Shown here: positions 36,969 to 50,000 of the stretch, one piece after another
How positions within the stretch are numbered: position 1 is the first letter of the stretch
Layout of the letters: every line of letters starts with the position of its first letter
Translations under genes and position numbers: made by a program
The notes under the pieces: model-generated
Told to the model about the DNA's origin: nothing
Databases searched by the model: none
Seen by the model: the letters and a program-made list of their open reading frames with translations, nothing else
Source: Tanytarsus gracilentus
Lineage: Eukaryota > Arthropoda > Insecta > Diptera > Chironomidae
Direction: 5' to 3'
NCBI GenBank assembly: GCA_038502055.1
Contig: JAXRKN010000019.1
Span: 558,001 to 622,000 of the forward strand
DNA length: 64,000 bases

Positions 36969-37701
36969 TATAAAAATTTATACATAACCGCAAATATGCG
37001 GCCTCAAATTTGAGGCTACAGAAATTTTGAAAATTAAATGCCGTTAATTTAAATTTCACAAAAATACAAATTTTAATATAATTTTTCTTTTCACTATGAG
37101 CACTTACATTTTTCTTTCACAGAAAACCGAAAAGATAAAATTATTTTTAAATTTTGAAATAAAACTTTTTATTTTTTCAATTTCTTACAATTTCGAAATT
37201 AAATATTTTTGGAATAAAACATCTTTGTGAAAAATTGTCCTTATAAAATTATTTGTAAAAGGGAAATAGTTTGAGAAAATTAGTTTTGAGAAATATAGGC
37301 AAGTGATTTGATTGATAAAGTACTTTGATTTATTGAATCAATAGGATCATTTTGGAGGGGCGCCCCCAAACCCCCTCCTGTGTTAATCGCGTCCTTCCCT
37401 CCTGTGTTAATCGCATACAGTTTACTCCTTCACTAACCTAACGATCGCGCTTCGCTTATCGTTAGGATAGCTCAGTCGGGTGGTTATTAAGCTATAACAG
37501 TGCCGAAAAGATCAAGGTGATGATAGAACATATTTTAAATTGATTTTTCTCTTATTTCACATTGCATGATTTTTTTTTTGACTACAAAATCGGCCGCATA
37601 ATATTGAGCTCAAAACTCTTGATTAACAGTTTTGTATTTTTTGAATTTCCGTAGCCTCATTTGAGGCCGCATATTTGCGGTTACGTATAAATTTTTATAA
37701 A
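36969..37701. repeat. Inner inverted repeat nested in FB1
   Basis: About 59 bp at 36969-37027 pairs with 37643-37701 at high identity, including ACCGCAAATATGCGGCCTCA on both arms when one is reversed. Each arm itself holds smaller palindromes (CCGCAAATATGCGG). The space between contains a hairpin CCTAACGAT/ATCGTTAGG near 37436-37466. This suggests an older element nested inside the foldback transposon. Confidence 0.75.
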
Positions 37702-37705
37702 TTTG

Positions 37706-38060
37706 AAAAATGGACATTTTGGCTGTTCGTGGCACTACTGGCCGGCCTTGATTAGCGTTTATCAAAAATCATCTATATCAATAGATTCCTGGTCCAATCA
37801 CGAGTTCAACGATACCCATGAAGCCATAGTTCTGAAAAATGGACATTTTGGCTGTCTGTGGCACGACCATAGGTCACGACTCGAAAAATCATGTATGTCA
37901 ATCGATTCCTGGTCAAGTTACGAATCAATGCCAATCGATTCCTGGTCCAATCACGAGTTCAACGATACCCATGAAGCCATATAAGAGAAAATTTGTATGA
38001 AAAATGGACGTTATGGCCGTCCATGGCACGACCATAGGTCATGACTCAAAAAATAGTCAG
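37706..38060. repeat. Reverse-orientation copies of the 4.9-5.8 kb minisatellite
   Basis: About 2.5 units containing AAAAATGGACATTTTGGC, ATCGATTCCTGGTCCAATCA and CGAGTTCAACGATACCCATG are the reverse complement of the array at 5316-5789. The shared flank (ATACAAATTTTCT in reverse) shows that more than the unit itself is homologous. Confidence 0.8.
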
Positions 38061-38147
38061 TGCCTGCACATATAGACCCTAAGAGCTACCATCTGGCGAA
38101 AACTAGAAGTCTCTAGCTGGTCCAGGGACCGAGATCTCGCTTGTGCA

Positions 38148-38219
38148 GACGGACGGACGGACGGACGGACGGAATCACGAGCATATAAGCGTTACACCAC
38201 TTTGTGGGTTACGCTAAAA
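38148..38219. repeat. ACGG tetranucleotide run and near-palindromic motif
   Basis: An (ACGG)n run occupies about 38148-38172. It is followed by GCGTTACACCACTTTGTGGG and TTACGCTAAAAA, the third copy of the motif found at 421-452 and 7920-7950, directly before the right arm of FB1. Confidence 0.65.
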
Positions 38220-40143
38220 AATGAAAAAATATTCTGTAGAAAATTCTACAGAAAAAAAATTGTTTATAATTTTCAGTGGAATTAATTCTGTAGAATTTTC
38301 TATGAGATAAATTTCTACAGAATTTTCTATAGAATTTTCTACAGAAAAACCTATAGAATATTTTCTGTAGAAATTTCTACAGAAAATGCTCTGTAGAAAA
38401 TTCTGTAGAAAAAAATTCTGTGAACTTTCTGTAGAATTTCTACAGAATTTTCTATAGAACCCCATAGAATTTCTGTAGAAAATTCTATAGAAATTCTACA
38501 GAAAATTCTGTAGGTTCCATGACCGAGTCCCAACTTCGACTATTCAGTTTTATTTACCTTTTAGGAAAAATTGTCATGAGGGAGGTTAAAAATGGAAAAT
38601 TATTCATGAACATTTTGCCAACTTAGTTCTTTACCGACTGTTGTGTCATCCTCATAAAACATTCAGTGCTTAAAAGAGAATTTCATTTACAATGATAGCA
38701 AAACATTTAAGGAAATTGTTTTAAAATCTTTAAATTTTTGAAAAGCCTTTTGGAAATTTTTACTCCTCTTTTTTCTTTTTTTCATTCTGTCATTTAAATG
38801 TCTAAAATTGCCAAGCTGGAAAAACTTTTTTTATGTTCAATTTTCACGTCAATCTTGGAGCAAAAACGTTTTCTTCTATTTCTTTATTGTTAGTCGCTAA
38901 TGCAAGAACACGAAGTTGGAATATTTTATTTAGTAAAAAAAGAAACAGTGGAGTGAAGGCTCAGAGAATTGAGACTTGTCAGGAAATTTTTTTCTATGTA
39001 AATTTACAGAAATTTTTCATACAATTTTTGAAAAAAATATTTAAAATATTTTTTATGGAAATATTCAGAATTTATTAAAATTTAAAAAAATTAATTTTAA
39101 AAATTTTTTAATATTCTCTTTAAATTTTTTCTCCATTTCCTAATCAAATTTTCATCAATTTCCTTCTTATTACCTATTCTTGAAAAAATTAATTCCATTC
39201 TGTCTTCGCATCAATCTCCTCGCAGTACGAAGTCAAAAGCATAATTGAATGGAAGAAAAATGATGAATAAATAAAGCGAAGTAACATAAGCAAGACAGAG
39301 CAGTCGTTTCGGTAGTCAGGGTATTAATAAGGGATTACGTGGAAACGGCAAAAGAGGCTTAAGACTTTCTCTCGGACATTTCTTACATTTTTTATGTATT
39401 GTGATGTGTCTTTGGATATAATTAGAGCGAATTGATAAAGGATGTGATGTGTTGTTGAATATTGCATGGTTATACAAAAAATAAGAGGGTGGAAATTTGG
39501 TAGATTTAAATTGAATATTTTTAAATGTCAAATTAAAAGATTAACTAAGTTTACCACCCCTTTAAAAAAGAATGTACATGAGAGACTTCTATGACGTCAA
39601 TTGATTGAATGATGGAATTTATATGAAATTTTTGCGACAGGTGGAAAAAATTTAACGGAAAAGTCTCATGAAAATTTCAAATCCCCAAAACCATCAACAT
39701 CAAACTTCTCCATCACACTTCACTCTTCATTATCGTTTTGTGTGTTTTACTTCCTCCCTACATCTTTGAAGCTAAAATCTTCTGCCATCCATCTCGAAAG
39801 TAAAACAATAACAAGAATGAGAGAAAAAGCCAAAAATTGGATCATGGAAGCGTCAAACGAATCATGAATATTTTATTATCTCACTCCATCCCACTTGAGA
39901 GCTCATCGCTTTACATAGATCTTCACTTTGTGTTTATCATCTGAATTTTTTTTTCCTTTTGTTTTTCTCCCTCTGGGAGGCTTAATGGAAAGGACTTGAG
40001 AGAAGAAATAATTTAATTTTTAGTAGATGAAGATGCTTTTTGCGAGACGGAAATGTTCTCAAGTTGAAAAGTGCCTTTGTGGATAACGAAAGAGAATTTT
40101 ATAAAGTGATGACTTGATTTTTTAGAAATAAACTTTTTACATT

Positions 40144-40201
40144 TTACTAATTTTTCTCCTTTTCATTCTAGGTAAGTTTTTCACCTCAAATATTTGTATG
40201 T
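40144..40201 (+). promoter_or_regulatory. Recursive splice site 1 (ratchet point) of the ephrin intron
   Basis: CTCCTTTTCATTCTAG is joined directly to GTAAGTTTT, with the junction between 40171 and 40172. A branch-point-like TACTAAT lies about 25 nt upstream. A second 5' splice-site-like GTATGT starts at 40196, so a 24-nt cryptic exon (40172-40195) could define the site. This is the classic juxtaposed 3'/5' splice site of dipteran long introns. Confidence 0.82.
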
Positions 40202-43200
40202 ATAAATATATTTTTTATCATCTTCGACCTTTTATGCACCTTTCGAAAAAAAACCGTCTCAATCTCCCTCGAGAATGTTTCATTAAAAAAGATAAAATAG
40301 AAAATGAAGAAATTTGTACGATAAAAATTTCGAGAGTGTGAAAATGGAGCATGAAAAGTGTCATCGTCAGTGGTGGTGACAACAGCCGATGAATTTCATC
40401 GTGTGAAGTCCGAGGGCGACAGATAAAAACATGATAAAAAATTTATTTCTTCTTGTTCGGTGTTAGAAAATGAATTTTATTGCTTTATTAGAAGCGTCTG
40501 GAGACAAAATTTAAGACGAGAGAGAAATATATCGTGTTAATTGAAAAAATTTAAGATTTTTATTCAATTTATTTTAGACAGGGTAGGGAGGAAAAATTAT
40601 GGGAGATAAAGTGAACTTTTAGAACGTCGTTAATTTTTTTTTTGAAAAATTTAGTTCATTTTTTTAAAAAAACTAATAAAAAATACCTTTTTATGTTTAT
40701 CAACCTTTAGTTTCCACTCCTTGAAAAATTAAATTTCAACAACCTTCAAAAAATTTCAAACTTTTATCGACATCTCGAACACCTTCAATTTCGATAATTT
40801 ACGACACAATTTCTTAACAACTTTAAAGAAATTCAACCCAACGAGCCACCAAAGACGAGACGGAACAAAATTAATTTTTCTCTCCACACACAAAAAATGT
40901 CGAAATACCGCACCAAAAAACTCAACTTCTTTACCCGCATTACGATCCCATAAGAACCTTTCGAAAATCTCATAAATTTTAATCGAGTCTTCTTCTTCCT
41001 TTCGTGACACATTTTTTTGGTGTTTTTATCTCGAAGAGAACATTTGCCAGTCCCTTTTTTGTCAGCCTCTTCCTCTCCTTGGTTCTGTGTCACTTTTATT
41101 TTGCCACTTTTGCTGTTGATGCTACTTTTCTGGCTCTTGCTGCGCGTGATGTTTTTCTTGTCCTCGGGGTTCGTTATGGGAGAGTTGTTGGAAAAAGAAT
41201 TAATGAAGGGAATAAATGATGCCATGAAGATGTCACTTCGAGGGTTATAATAATATTGGGAAATTATTTGTATTAAATTTTGTTGATTTCTAATTTTTTT
41301 TTGAAGGACAAAATTGAATTTTTCTAAGGAAATTTAAAAAATATTAAATGTAAAAAAAAATTAATTTATGAATTTATTTAAACTCATTTTTCATTTCATT
41401 AAACATTCATTTTACATCTTTTAAACTGCATCTCAAGGATCATTCTCATCCTCATTATGACACTTTAACTCATCTTAAGTGACACTCAGACAGTGCAGAA
41501 GCAAAGACGCGTTTTGTGTTTCAAGTGAATTATGAAAAAAGAAAAATGACTCAAGAGATTTCTCACACCTCATTAAAAATCTGTGTCACGGGACACTTGA
41601 AGCGTTTCAATTTTTAAATTGTCTTTTATCTTGTTGTATATTTTTTTTAACTACATTTGAAAAGTTCGTCAAATTTTAGATTTTTTATAAAAACTTCCAA
41701 CACACTTTTTTGTGTTAAAAATTAATGAAGTAATTAATCTTTCTCAAGAAATTTTAGAAAAAACTCTTTGGGTTCTTCCGAGAAGTTTTCTATAAAAATT
41801 TTGTAGCCAACATTTGCTCATTGTGACCATGAAAACAATCTAGAAATTAATTTTTAAGTTTACAAAGATAAAAAAATTATTTAACGGACTAAACTTTAAA
41901 TGATTTTTAAGTCTTCCAACAAATTTTCATTTGTTTTTAATTAAATTTCTGACACTCAACATTTTCTTTTTCCACCTTTCATCTTTCTTATAATTTTTGA
42001 CTCTAAAATGCTCAAAAAAAAACATTTCACATGTGTGTGATGAATGAGTCTCATTAATAACTGTGTCGCACATAAATTTCAACTCCCTTAAGTTCGCTCA
42101 TCGAACATCTCGAGACTCTTTTTCGGTCCACATCACACATCATTTTAAGTAAATTGATATTTTTTCACTTCTAATTAATTTCTCCTCTTGAACAAGCCGA
42201 GCATGTTGCAAATGTGAATGAATTGAGCATCGTGAATGGATCGAGAATGAGAGACGAGACGAAAAGAGCATTTTTTGTGTTCGAAATAATTGAGACAATT
42301 TTTTTTTTAACTTTTTCTTAGAGACAATTTTTTATGGTGCTTAAGTGAGTTTGGGTAATTTGTTTGAGTTTCTTTTAAGGAAATTCCAGTAAATCCTAGA
42401 ATTATTTATAGTTTTTCCCACTCATCACTTGATTAGTTAACATGACACGACATAAACACAGAAAAAACATTTTCCATCGTTTTTTATTGCTTTTGCCACT
42501 CTCATTAATTACATTCAACTGCAATGGTACAGTTTGAAATGTATAAATAAATGGATGATCTATGAGCCGTCAACTGAGCCGAGTTTTTTTTCTCTCCCCA
42601 CATATCTTTCGCGCGCATTGGAGAATAGTCCATTAATGTGCTCGATTCATTATCGTTAATATCACTTTATATCACAATCATTCATTTATTCACTCGATGG
42701 TTCAATGAACTCATCTCAAATCATAAAAAGTAATCATAATAAATGGATCTCCATGTAGCTTGCATGCTTTCGAAAATCGAATTGATGCTGGTCTCCATTG
42801 AACTCTGAACCTTCCTCAAATTTGTCATAAATTTCTCTCACTGACCTTTTCCGGTCACTCGAGATGTGTTTTCTGTGGAATTTTCTTATGTCCATGTATG
42901 AGATGGAAAACAATAAATAAAAGTTGTGTCCTCGAGGCGAATGTCAATGTGAGTGTCCATTAAGAGAGATTTGAAGTTAAATAATTATTGACATGATGTC
43001 ACTGAGGCGAGATTTGAGAGAATTTTTTTTTTCTAATAAAAATAAATATAATTTTTAATAACTTTTGCCCTCAAACTTTACGACACTCTTAAATCACTCA
43101 AAATTCATCACATCAAAAAAAATATTTTATGACTTTCATCAGAAAAATCTAAGAACCGGCGAAAACTTCAAAGCTGATAGCTGACGTCTGTCAACAGTCA

Positions 43201-43283
43201 ATTTAACGATTTCTAACATAAAAGTTTGTTTTGAAATATATAAAAGCCGAAATTGATATGGAAATTCGACTTAATTAGTTGAG

Positions 43284-44091
43284 AAGTTTTTGTATACCGC
43301 GGTTTTTAGCATGACATTGGAAGTGACTTCAGTGTGATGAAGTGCTTTATGAGGTGTAGTTTTGTCAGTTTAGCTGACAAATTGATTTAAATTTTGTTAG
43401 AATTTAATTTTTATTTTTTGGGAAAATAAGGGGGTGCGAAATAAACAAAGGGGAATTTAACTAAGAAAAGGGGTTGAGTGGTGAATTAGTTGAATTATGA
43501 GTGGTGAATTTCAAAATAAAAGTGTCAGTTAGAGAATTGTAATATTTTTTTGTTTTATTTTGTTTGCAAGTATTTTGATAGGTAGTTAAGGGATTTGCAC
43601 ACTTCGTTCTCGAGGGAGGGTCTTTGTTTGTGAACGTTGCCAACTGTGTACACTAGTCTCAGTTGAGGAAGGTAGTGGTGGAATCACGGCTTTTCTCTAA
43701 GTGATTTGAAATATATTGTTGATTTGGTTTTGATTAGTTGGAAACTGTAATATCTGCTCAGTAAACAAGACTGTTCTCAACCGTAGTTTCTCTAGAAACT
43801 ACAAACAAAAAAATCATTCGAAAACAAAAACTTACAAGAGGGTGGTTGGCCCGACATCAGTTCTCACTAACGATTATCTAATTGTATTTATTCCGAGAAG
43901 GGGTTTGTTCGTAACCTGTGGCTTGTATCGACTGTAGATACTTGCCTAAGTAGCCCGCTAGACCCTGCTTTTCCGAGGAATCGGGGGTCAATCATGTGTG
44001 GTTGCGTTGGACGTCTCTCCTACTTCGGTAGTGGCCACCTAATCGTCATCTAATCTAATCTAATCTAAGTTTTTGTATACCGCGGTTTTAG
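43284..44091. mobile_element. Retroposon insertion, 757 bp, with 25-bp target duplication and TAATC tail
   Basis: A 25/26-bp direct repeat including GTATACCGCGGTTTT flanks the insertion (43284-43309 and 44067-44091; they differ by one T). The inserted segment ends in TAATCTAATCTAATCTAA, a simple-repeat tail typical of non-LTR retroposons. It has no reverse-transcriptase frame, so it is a SINE or a 5'-truncated LINE 3' end. The last 250 bp is G+C-rich (AGCCCGCTAGACCC, GAGGAATCGGGGGTC). Confidence 0.85.
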
Positions 44092-47010
44092 TCATTGAAT
44101 TAAAATGTGAAGGATTGGAAAATATAAATACTCAAATACTGCAGTTTGTGGTATATTCATTTAAAAAAATTAATTTATATTAAACATGATTAGATTCTCC
44201 TTGATTTGATGTGTCGATTCTTAAAAAATCTTTAACATTAAAAAGAGAATTTCTCAGAAATCTTTAAATGCTCAAGTCACATCAATAAATCTTAAACATC
44301 AAAAGAGCATAATTAAAAGTTACAATCAACTTTATCGAATAAAAATTTCCTCGCTCTTTAATTACTTCACTTCTATTTATTGCCACTCGCAAAATTGCAC
44401 TCAATCTCTTTATCTCATCACTTTTTATTGCGCAATTCAGAAGCATAAAAACTTTTTTTATTTCTTCATAATTGTTGCTTAGAGCCGGAAAAAATTCGTC
44501 TTTCGTGAAGTGATAATTAAAAAATTCTTTGCAGAGAGAAAATTATGACTTTATCATATTTTTTTTGAGAAATAAATTTATCAATTTTAATTGACGAGAT
44601 GACAAACGAACTTCAATATTTTTTTTTCTCATGCTGAGTTCAATTAAAAATGTCACAACTGGAAATTAAATTGATGAAAAAAATATCAAATTGGCTTTTG
44701 ATGGATTCAAGATGAAGTTTATTTGTTTAAATTTATGATCAAGGGCTGGTTATAATTGATTTTCATCACTAAATTAATTTCAGTGAAACATTTAAGAATA
44801 GCTCACAATGCGCTAGTTACCCACCCCCTTTATTTATAAACTCTTTAAACCTTTACATGCGACATGCACAATAATTTCACGCAACAATGGACATAGAAAA
44901 TTATCGACATTGCGAAATTCTGCATCAGCTCATTTTTTCAATTGTTGCTAATTACATGGCATTTTTTAAAGCAGTTCCGCAGTCTATGACGACCAACTAA
45001 TTACAATGGGTTATAGCATTCAGTAAAATGATGAATGGAGCTATTGATGGATGACTTATTGCACATTCACTTCCTAGCGAACTTTATTGCATTTTTTTCA
45101 GATGCTGATAAATTGAAGCTTCAGAAATTGGAAGAGATGAAAAATGGGTTGAGTCCATATTTGACATTCGCATTTTCAGAATAGCAAAAGTGGAACGAAA
45201 AAATCTTTATAAAAAAATATTCTCAAAGTCGCTTCTTACCTTTCTCTTTTTCCTTCTTCCATTTCAATTTACTTCAAAGCCAATTTTGCATTCACCATAC
45301 ATCATGCCATATACACACTAACAAGGTCTCTTCTTATGCTTCACTTCTTCCTCTGGAGAGATAAAAAAAATACACCAAAAGCCAAATGTACACACATTGC
45401 GCGATCGCGTATATTGCCTTTTTTTAATACAAGAACTCATTTTCTCTCATTTTGCAATCTGCAAGCGAAGCACAGAAAAAAAAACATTCGCATGAACCCG
45501 AATAACGAAAAAGTAATAAAAAGAGATAAGACAAAAAGAGAAAGAAGGCAAAAACCGGTTTGAGTGTGTGTTGTGCATAGTTGAAAAAAGTGCGGAAAAG
45601 GCAGAGAGAGAGAGAAAATCAAGCGGTCACGAAAACGCAACAAAAAAAGCATTCCAAGCAAAACGCAATGCACTTTAATTGCTGTGCATAGCTTTACTGT
45701 CTACTGAATTGTAATGCAGGGAGTTTCAAATTGGCATGGAATGTAATTAACTTTTGCTAACTATTGGATGAAAATCTGCTGATGTTTGTTGAGATAAAAA
45801 AATTTCAGATGACGAAAGTTGATGAAGAAATTCAATATAATATAATTCAAATTTAAGAATAAGATACCGAAAAATTATCAAAATAATCGAAAAATATCAT
45901 CTGGATAAAATAAGGAATCCATTTCTATCCAAATTTATATATTTCTTCTTCCAATAATCCACACCTAGCAAAAATGCACAATATCGAAAATTGACTCTAT
46001 AAAAATGATTTCAAACCATCCCACGCTTTATGGCAGCCGAATGATCATAAAAACTCATTTTCTCTCACTCACATGTGTGAGGTTGAGGTGTGATTTTTAT
46101 TATCTTCAGTCTTTTTTTATAATCCCAAAAAAAATCTCCAATTTAATTCAGCTCCACTTTTGGAATTCGAAAATCATATCGGACTTTTTATTTCCTGTTT
46201 TCTTTTGTGCGTGCATAAATTATATAAAAAAATATTCGTTGAAGCGATAATTTTTCTCGTTTCTCCTTTGGAGTGACTTTCTTTCTGAGGATACGATAAA
46301 GTTATGTCGGGCAGAGTCAAACATGAACTTCTGGTGGGTGGACAATATTCTTTGGGATGAAAAAAAAGAAGACAGTGTGGGTTTTTTGCTGAATTTCGAG
46401 GAATAAGGAAGTTAAAAATTGAATTGAATTTTTATCCAGTCATGCGAATAATTTTTTATGCTGCATTGCAACATTGTTTGGCAAAGAAATTTAATCGAGC
46501 AGAATTTTTATAGAAAAAAAAGAGTTAACAATGAAGATAAAGTCAAACTTTGTAATATTTAATATTTATATTAAAAAAATATCAAAAATCGCAAAATTTT
46601 CTTCTTTGCAATTCGAATTTTTCAGCTTTCTCCTCATTTTTCATTCACCATTCAATTTTTTGTAACCATTGATTGACATTTTTAGGTCCTCCTCTCTAAA
46701 GTTGGTATGAAGCTTCAGATGCCGATAATGTTCACGTCTAATGGCAGTCTCGACGTGAGTTCTCACTTCCATAGACCGTTTTTTTTATGCCTATAAAAAA
46801 AGCTTTAGAGCAATTACCATCAAATGGTTAAAAAAGAACCGATGCCCTTTTGGGTGATTGCAAGCTTGTGGGTTAACTGTGAGCGGTCCCGTTAGGTTTT
46901 CGATTATGGGAGGAAAATTTTTATTAAAAATTAGTTCGGAAATAATTGAAATTTGAATGAGCTTGTCACGAATGAAAGTTGGGGGTATTTTTTGGTATTT
47001 CACAAATTTT

Positions 47011-47076
47011 TAACAATTTTTTTTTCTCTTTCTAGGTAAGTCAAAAAATATTATTTTCAAATCATCATCGGTAAGT
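47011..47076 (+). promoter_or_regulatory. Recursive splice site 2 (ratchet point) of the ephrin intron
   Basis: TTTTTTTTTCTCTTTCTAG joins GTAAGTCAA at 47035/47036. A strong second donor TCG|GTAAGTG begins at 47071, enclosing a 35-nt cryptic exon (47036-47070). The tract is the most pyrimidine-rich of the three sites. Confidence 0.85.
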
Positions 47077-50000
47077 GCATTCGACTTCTGATTAAACTTT
47101 TTTGGTAGCTGAAACTCGACACCCTCAAATACACTTCACCAATAAAAATTCCCCAAAAAAAAATGTCACAAAATCTCTCCATTGACCACCTAGAGTGAGC
47201 ACTCTCTCGAAAAAAACCCATTTGCATTTTCATCATCATAAAATTTATTTTTATTGCACAACGCAAGAGTTGAATATTTTTTTATCATCGTGCATGTGGA
47301 ATCACAGCAAGACAACACAAGAGCTTGAATGAGGTGATATTTTTATAACTTTATAATAAAGTTGTAACGCTTTATAGAGAAAAAAAACTAGTTTCAATTT
47401 CTTCTTTAGAACTTCTTGATTGAGATAAAAAAACGAAAAGAAATAAAAGGAAAGAAAAAGAAACCTGGAATGGAATTTAATTATCAGAAAAAAAGGTAAA
47501 GCACGGCATTAAATTGAATTTAAGAAGGAGAAAAGTTTGAGATTAAATTAAGAATCAAAAAAGTTTTAGAGTAGTTTAAGAATTTGAAATCAGGTCGAAA
47601 TCAATTGAATTAAAGTTGAAAGTAAAATTAAATTACTCATTTGTTGTGATGTGATCTCGCAATTCGTATGAACCTTTAATTACCGCCTTCGAAGTGGAAT
47701 AAACAAAAATTGATATTTTTTGCGATTAAAAGAAATTCCCAAGCTTCAGTCGAGGCATACCAGCCAATCAACATTATCTCGTTTGACCTCACCAACATCT
47801 GCATCATAATTCAGGCAAACAGAACCGCATTTAATTCCCTTTTTCGTATTCAACTAAGAAACTCGTTAAAATGTGCAACAAGCAAAAATATGACTCACAT
47901 AATATCTTGCTTTATGTGCACAATATTGTAATAAATTTTCTTTACAATCTTGCAACAAACTTGCACAACTCTTTCTCGACTGCTCTCAATTTCCACATCG
48001 CAAAAGCTCCTTTGAACTATCCTCGAAATTGTTGAAGCAATAAAGAAGATGTCCGAATATCATGAGATTGCGCGATAAAAATTAACTCAATTGACTTATT
48101 ATTTTTTTATTTTAAATTTTTAAAAAACTTTTTTTTAGATAATATAGCGGAGTAAACTTCTATGGTTATATGAGCAAAAATGTTCAATAGGGTGACGAGA
48201 TATTTTCTAGAAAAAAATATAAAAATTCATATTTAATAGATAACGCAACTTAAAAAATTAAAAATATAAATTTTTAGTACCAAAAAACCACTGAGATGGT
48301 CAACCTCCAACTAAGTCTTATTTATGTTACTATTTTTGTACTCGAAAATTTGACCAAAAAAAGTCCCAAAATTATCTTTACCTCTCATTTTTAACCGCAT
48401 CCGAAACCATTTAAATTCAATTACTGCAATGACAATTTCTTTGACCATTTGCAACATTCCATTAACCTTTTATTTATATTTTATATAATTGGATATCGAA
48501 GAACTTTTTATCGAAATTTTATCGCTGCTATTTTGCAGTCATTGCGACTGTAACTCAGAAAAGAACAAAAAGCAAATAGGATGCAATTTAGATGGAATAA
48601 AAATTCTAAACCCACTAATAGAAAAATGAAAGCTATTAAATTAATATTGTGCAATACTGCATAACTTTAATTCGAGTCGGCATCAAGTAAACGAAGGAAT
48701 TTTTTTCAAGTGAGCAACAAAGTTGCAAAATAAATATTTTAAGCTTATTAATGTAATTCGATATCGTATCCGAAATTGAGTGGCAGTTTAAGAAAGATTG
48801 CGGAAATATTTTTCGTACAAGAATGTTTAAAGGAATTTATTGAAAAATTTAACGGTCATTTAATATTTGAATGTTCCTCGAACTTATTAATTCAAATCAC
48901 TCGAGTTACATACAACTGCACAAAAATCAGAGTGTCACGTCAAGAAATCCCCAAGCGACCACATCACACACGAACATTAATCCACAAGACACCGGCGAGA
49001 GATGATTTTGGATTGAAATGAAAGCGAAGAACATAAAGCGACAGCAACTTGTTACACATGCTTTATATGGGATTAAACATTCATCTGACACTGATCGGCT
49101 TTTCGTAGCACTTTTTGTCTTCTTCCTTCTCAAACTCTCTTTTCTGCCATCTCACTGAGAGCCCGCTGTGGTCGGCTTGTGAAAGAGAGAGAAAAATTCT
49201 ACGATGAAAAAATGAATCGAAAAAAAATGATCAATTAGACCACAAAGAGGTTGGAACACTGTGGAATTTCTTTTGAGCGCGTTGAGACAATGGAAATTCT
49301 TTGCTCAAATTTTTTTTGGATAAAAAAATCGTAAAGAATGATTCAGCTCATTAAAAGATGCCTCTTATGGCAGAAGATGCGTGCATTGTAGCAATTGGTT
49401 AAAGATTGCAATGGAATTTTATTCTGTGAGATGAGAATTGAATTTAAATTGTTTGCGAATTGACGGCGAAAGAGAGAAGCAGAAGTTGGTGGACTTTGAA
49501 GTTTTTAAAAAAGAAAATTTTAGGTCAACAAAAAATCCATTAAATTTTTTTTTAACAATCTCATGGCATCTTTCGTCATGCCGATCATAAAAATTTCCAT
49601 ATCATCATCCAAAGTCCTCTTTCTAAAATATATTGAGGTCATGTTTGATCCATGAGTTTTCAATCAATAGCGCCCACGACCACAGCTGACTCATTTCCCA
49701 TAACCGCAACAAATGAAATTCATCTCTCGATTACCAAAAAAAAAAATTTTTCAACTCTTTTCAATGCGCACAAAAGATGTTAAAAATTTTCTCATTTCAT
49801 CATTTTCGAATATCTTTCTTTTGTGCCTTTCATGACTATATTTTTTAACATTGCAACAAAAGAATTCTTCTTCATTTCAATACCTCCTCACTATTAGCAT
49901 CATCGTAGAGGTGAGATGTGATGGTTGTTACTTTTGCCACTCAGCGGTACCAATGAAATTATATTAATATCAGACAATATTGAAAATTATTTAAACGAAA

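Larger units (their letters stand above)
36289..38531. mobile_element. Foldback transposon FB1, 2.2 kb, with palindrome-array arms and nested inverted repeat
   Basis: The ends are GGGTGTCGATCATGG and, reversed, GGGACTCGGTCATGG. It is flanked by the 8-bp duplication AACTTCGA (36281-36288 and 38532-38539). The left arm (about 36302-36556) and right arm (about 38217-38518) are inverted copies built from 10-bp palindromes such as TTCTGTAGAA, TTCTATAGAA and TTCTACAGAA. The core holds a second inverted repeat (36969-37027 with 37643-37701), a minisatellite shared with 5316-5789 and an ACGG tetranucleotide run. No transposase is seen, so it is non-autonomous. Termini and duplication length would suit a Mutator-, hAT- or P-like parent. 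Confidence 0.85.

Noticed and set aside
37440..37530. tRNA-like segment with TAGCTCAGTCGG
   Set aside because: It matches a pol III A box and D arm, but no anticodon arm or B box follows at the right distance.
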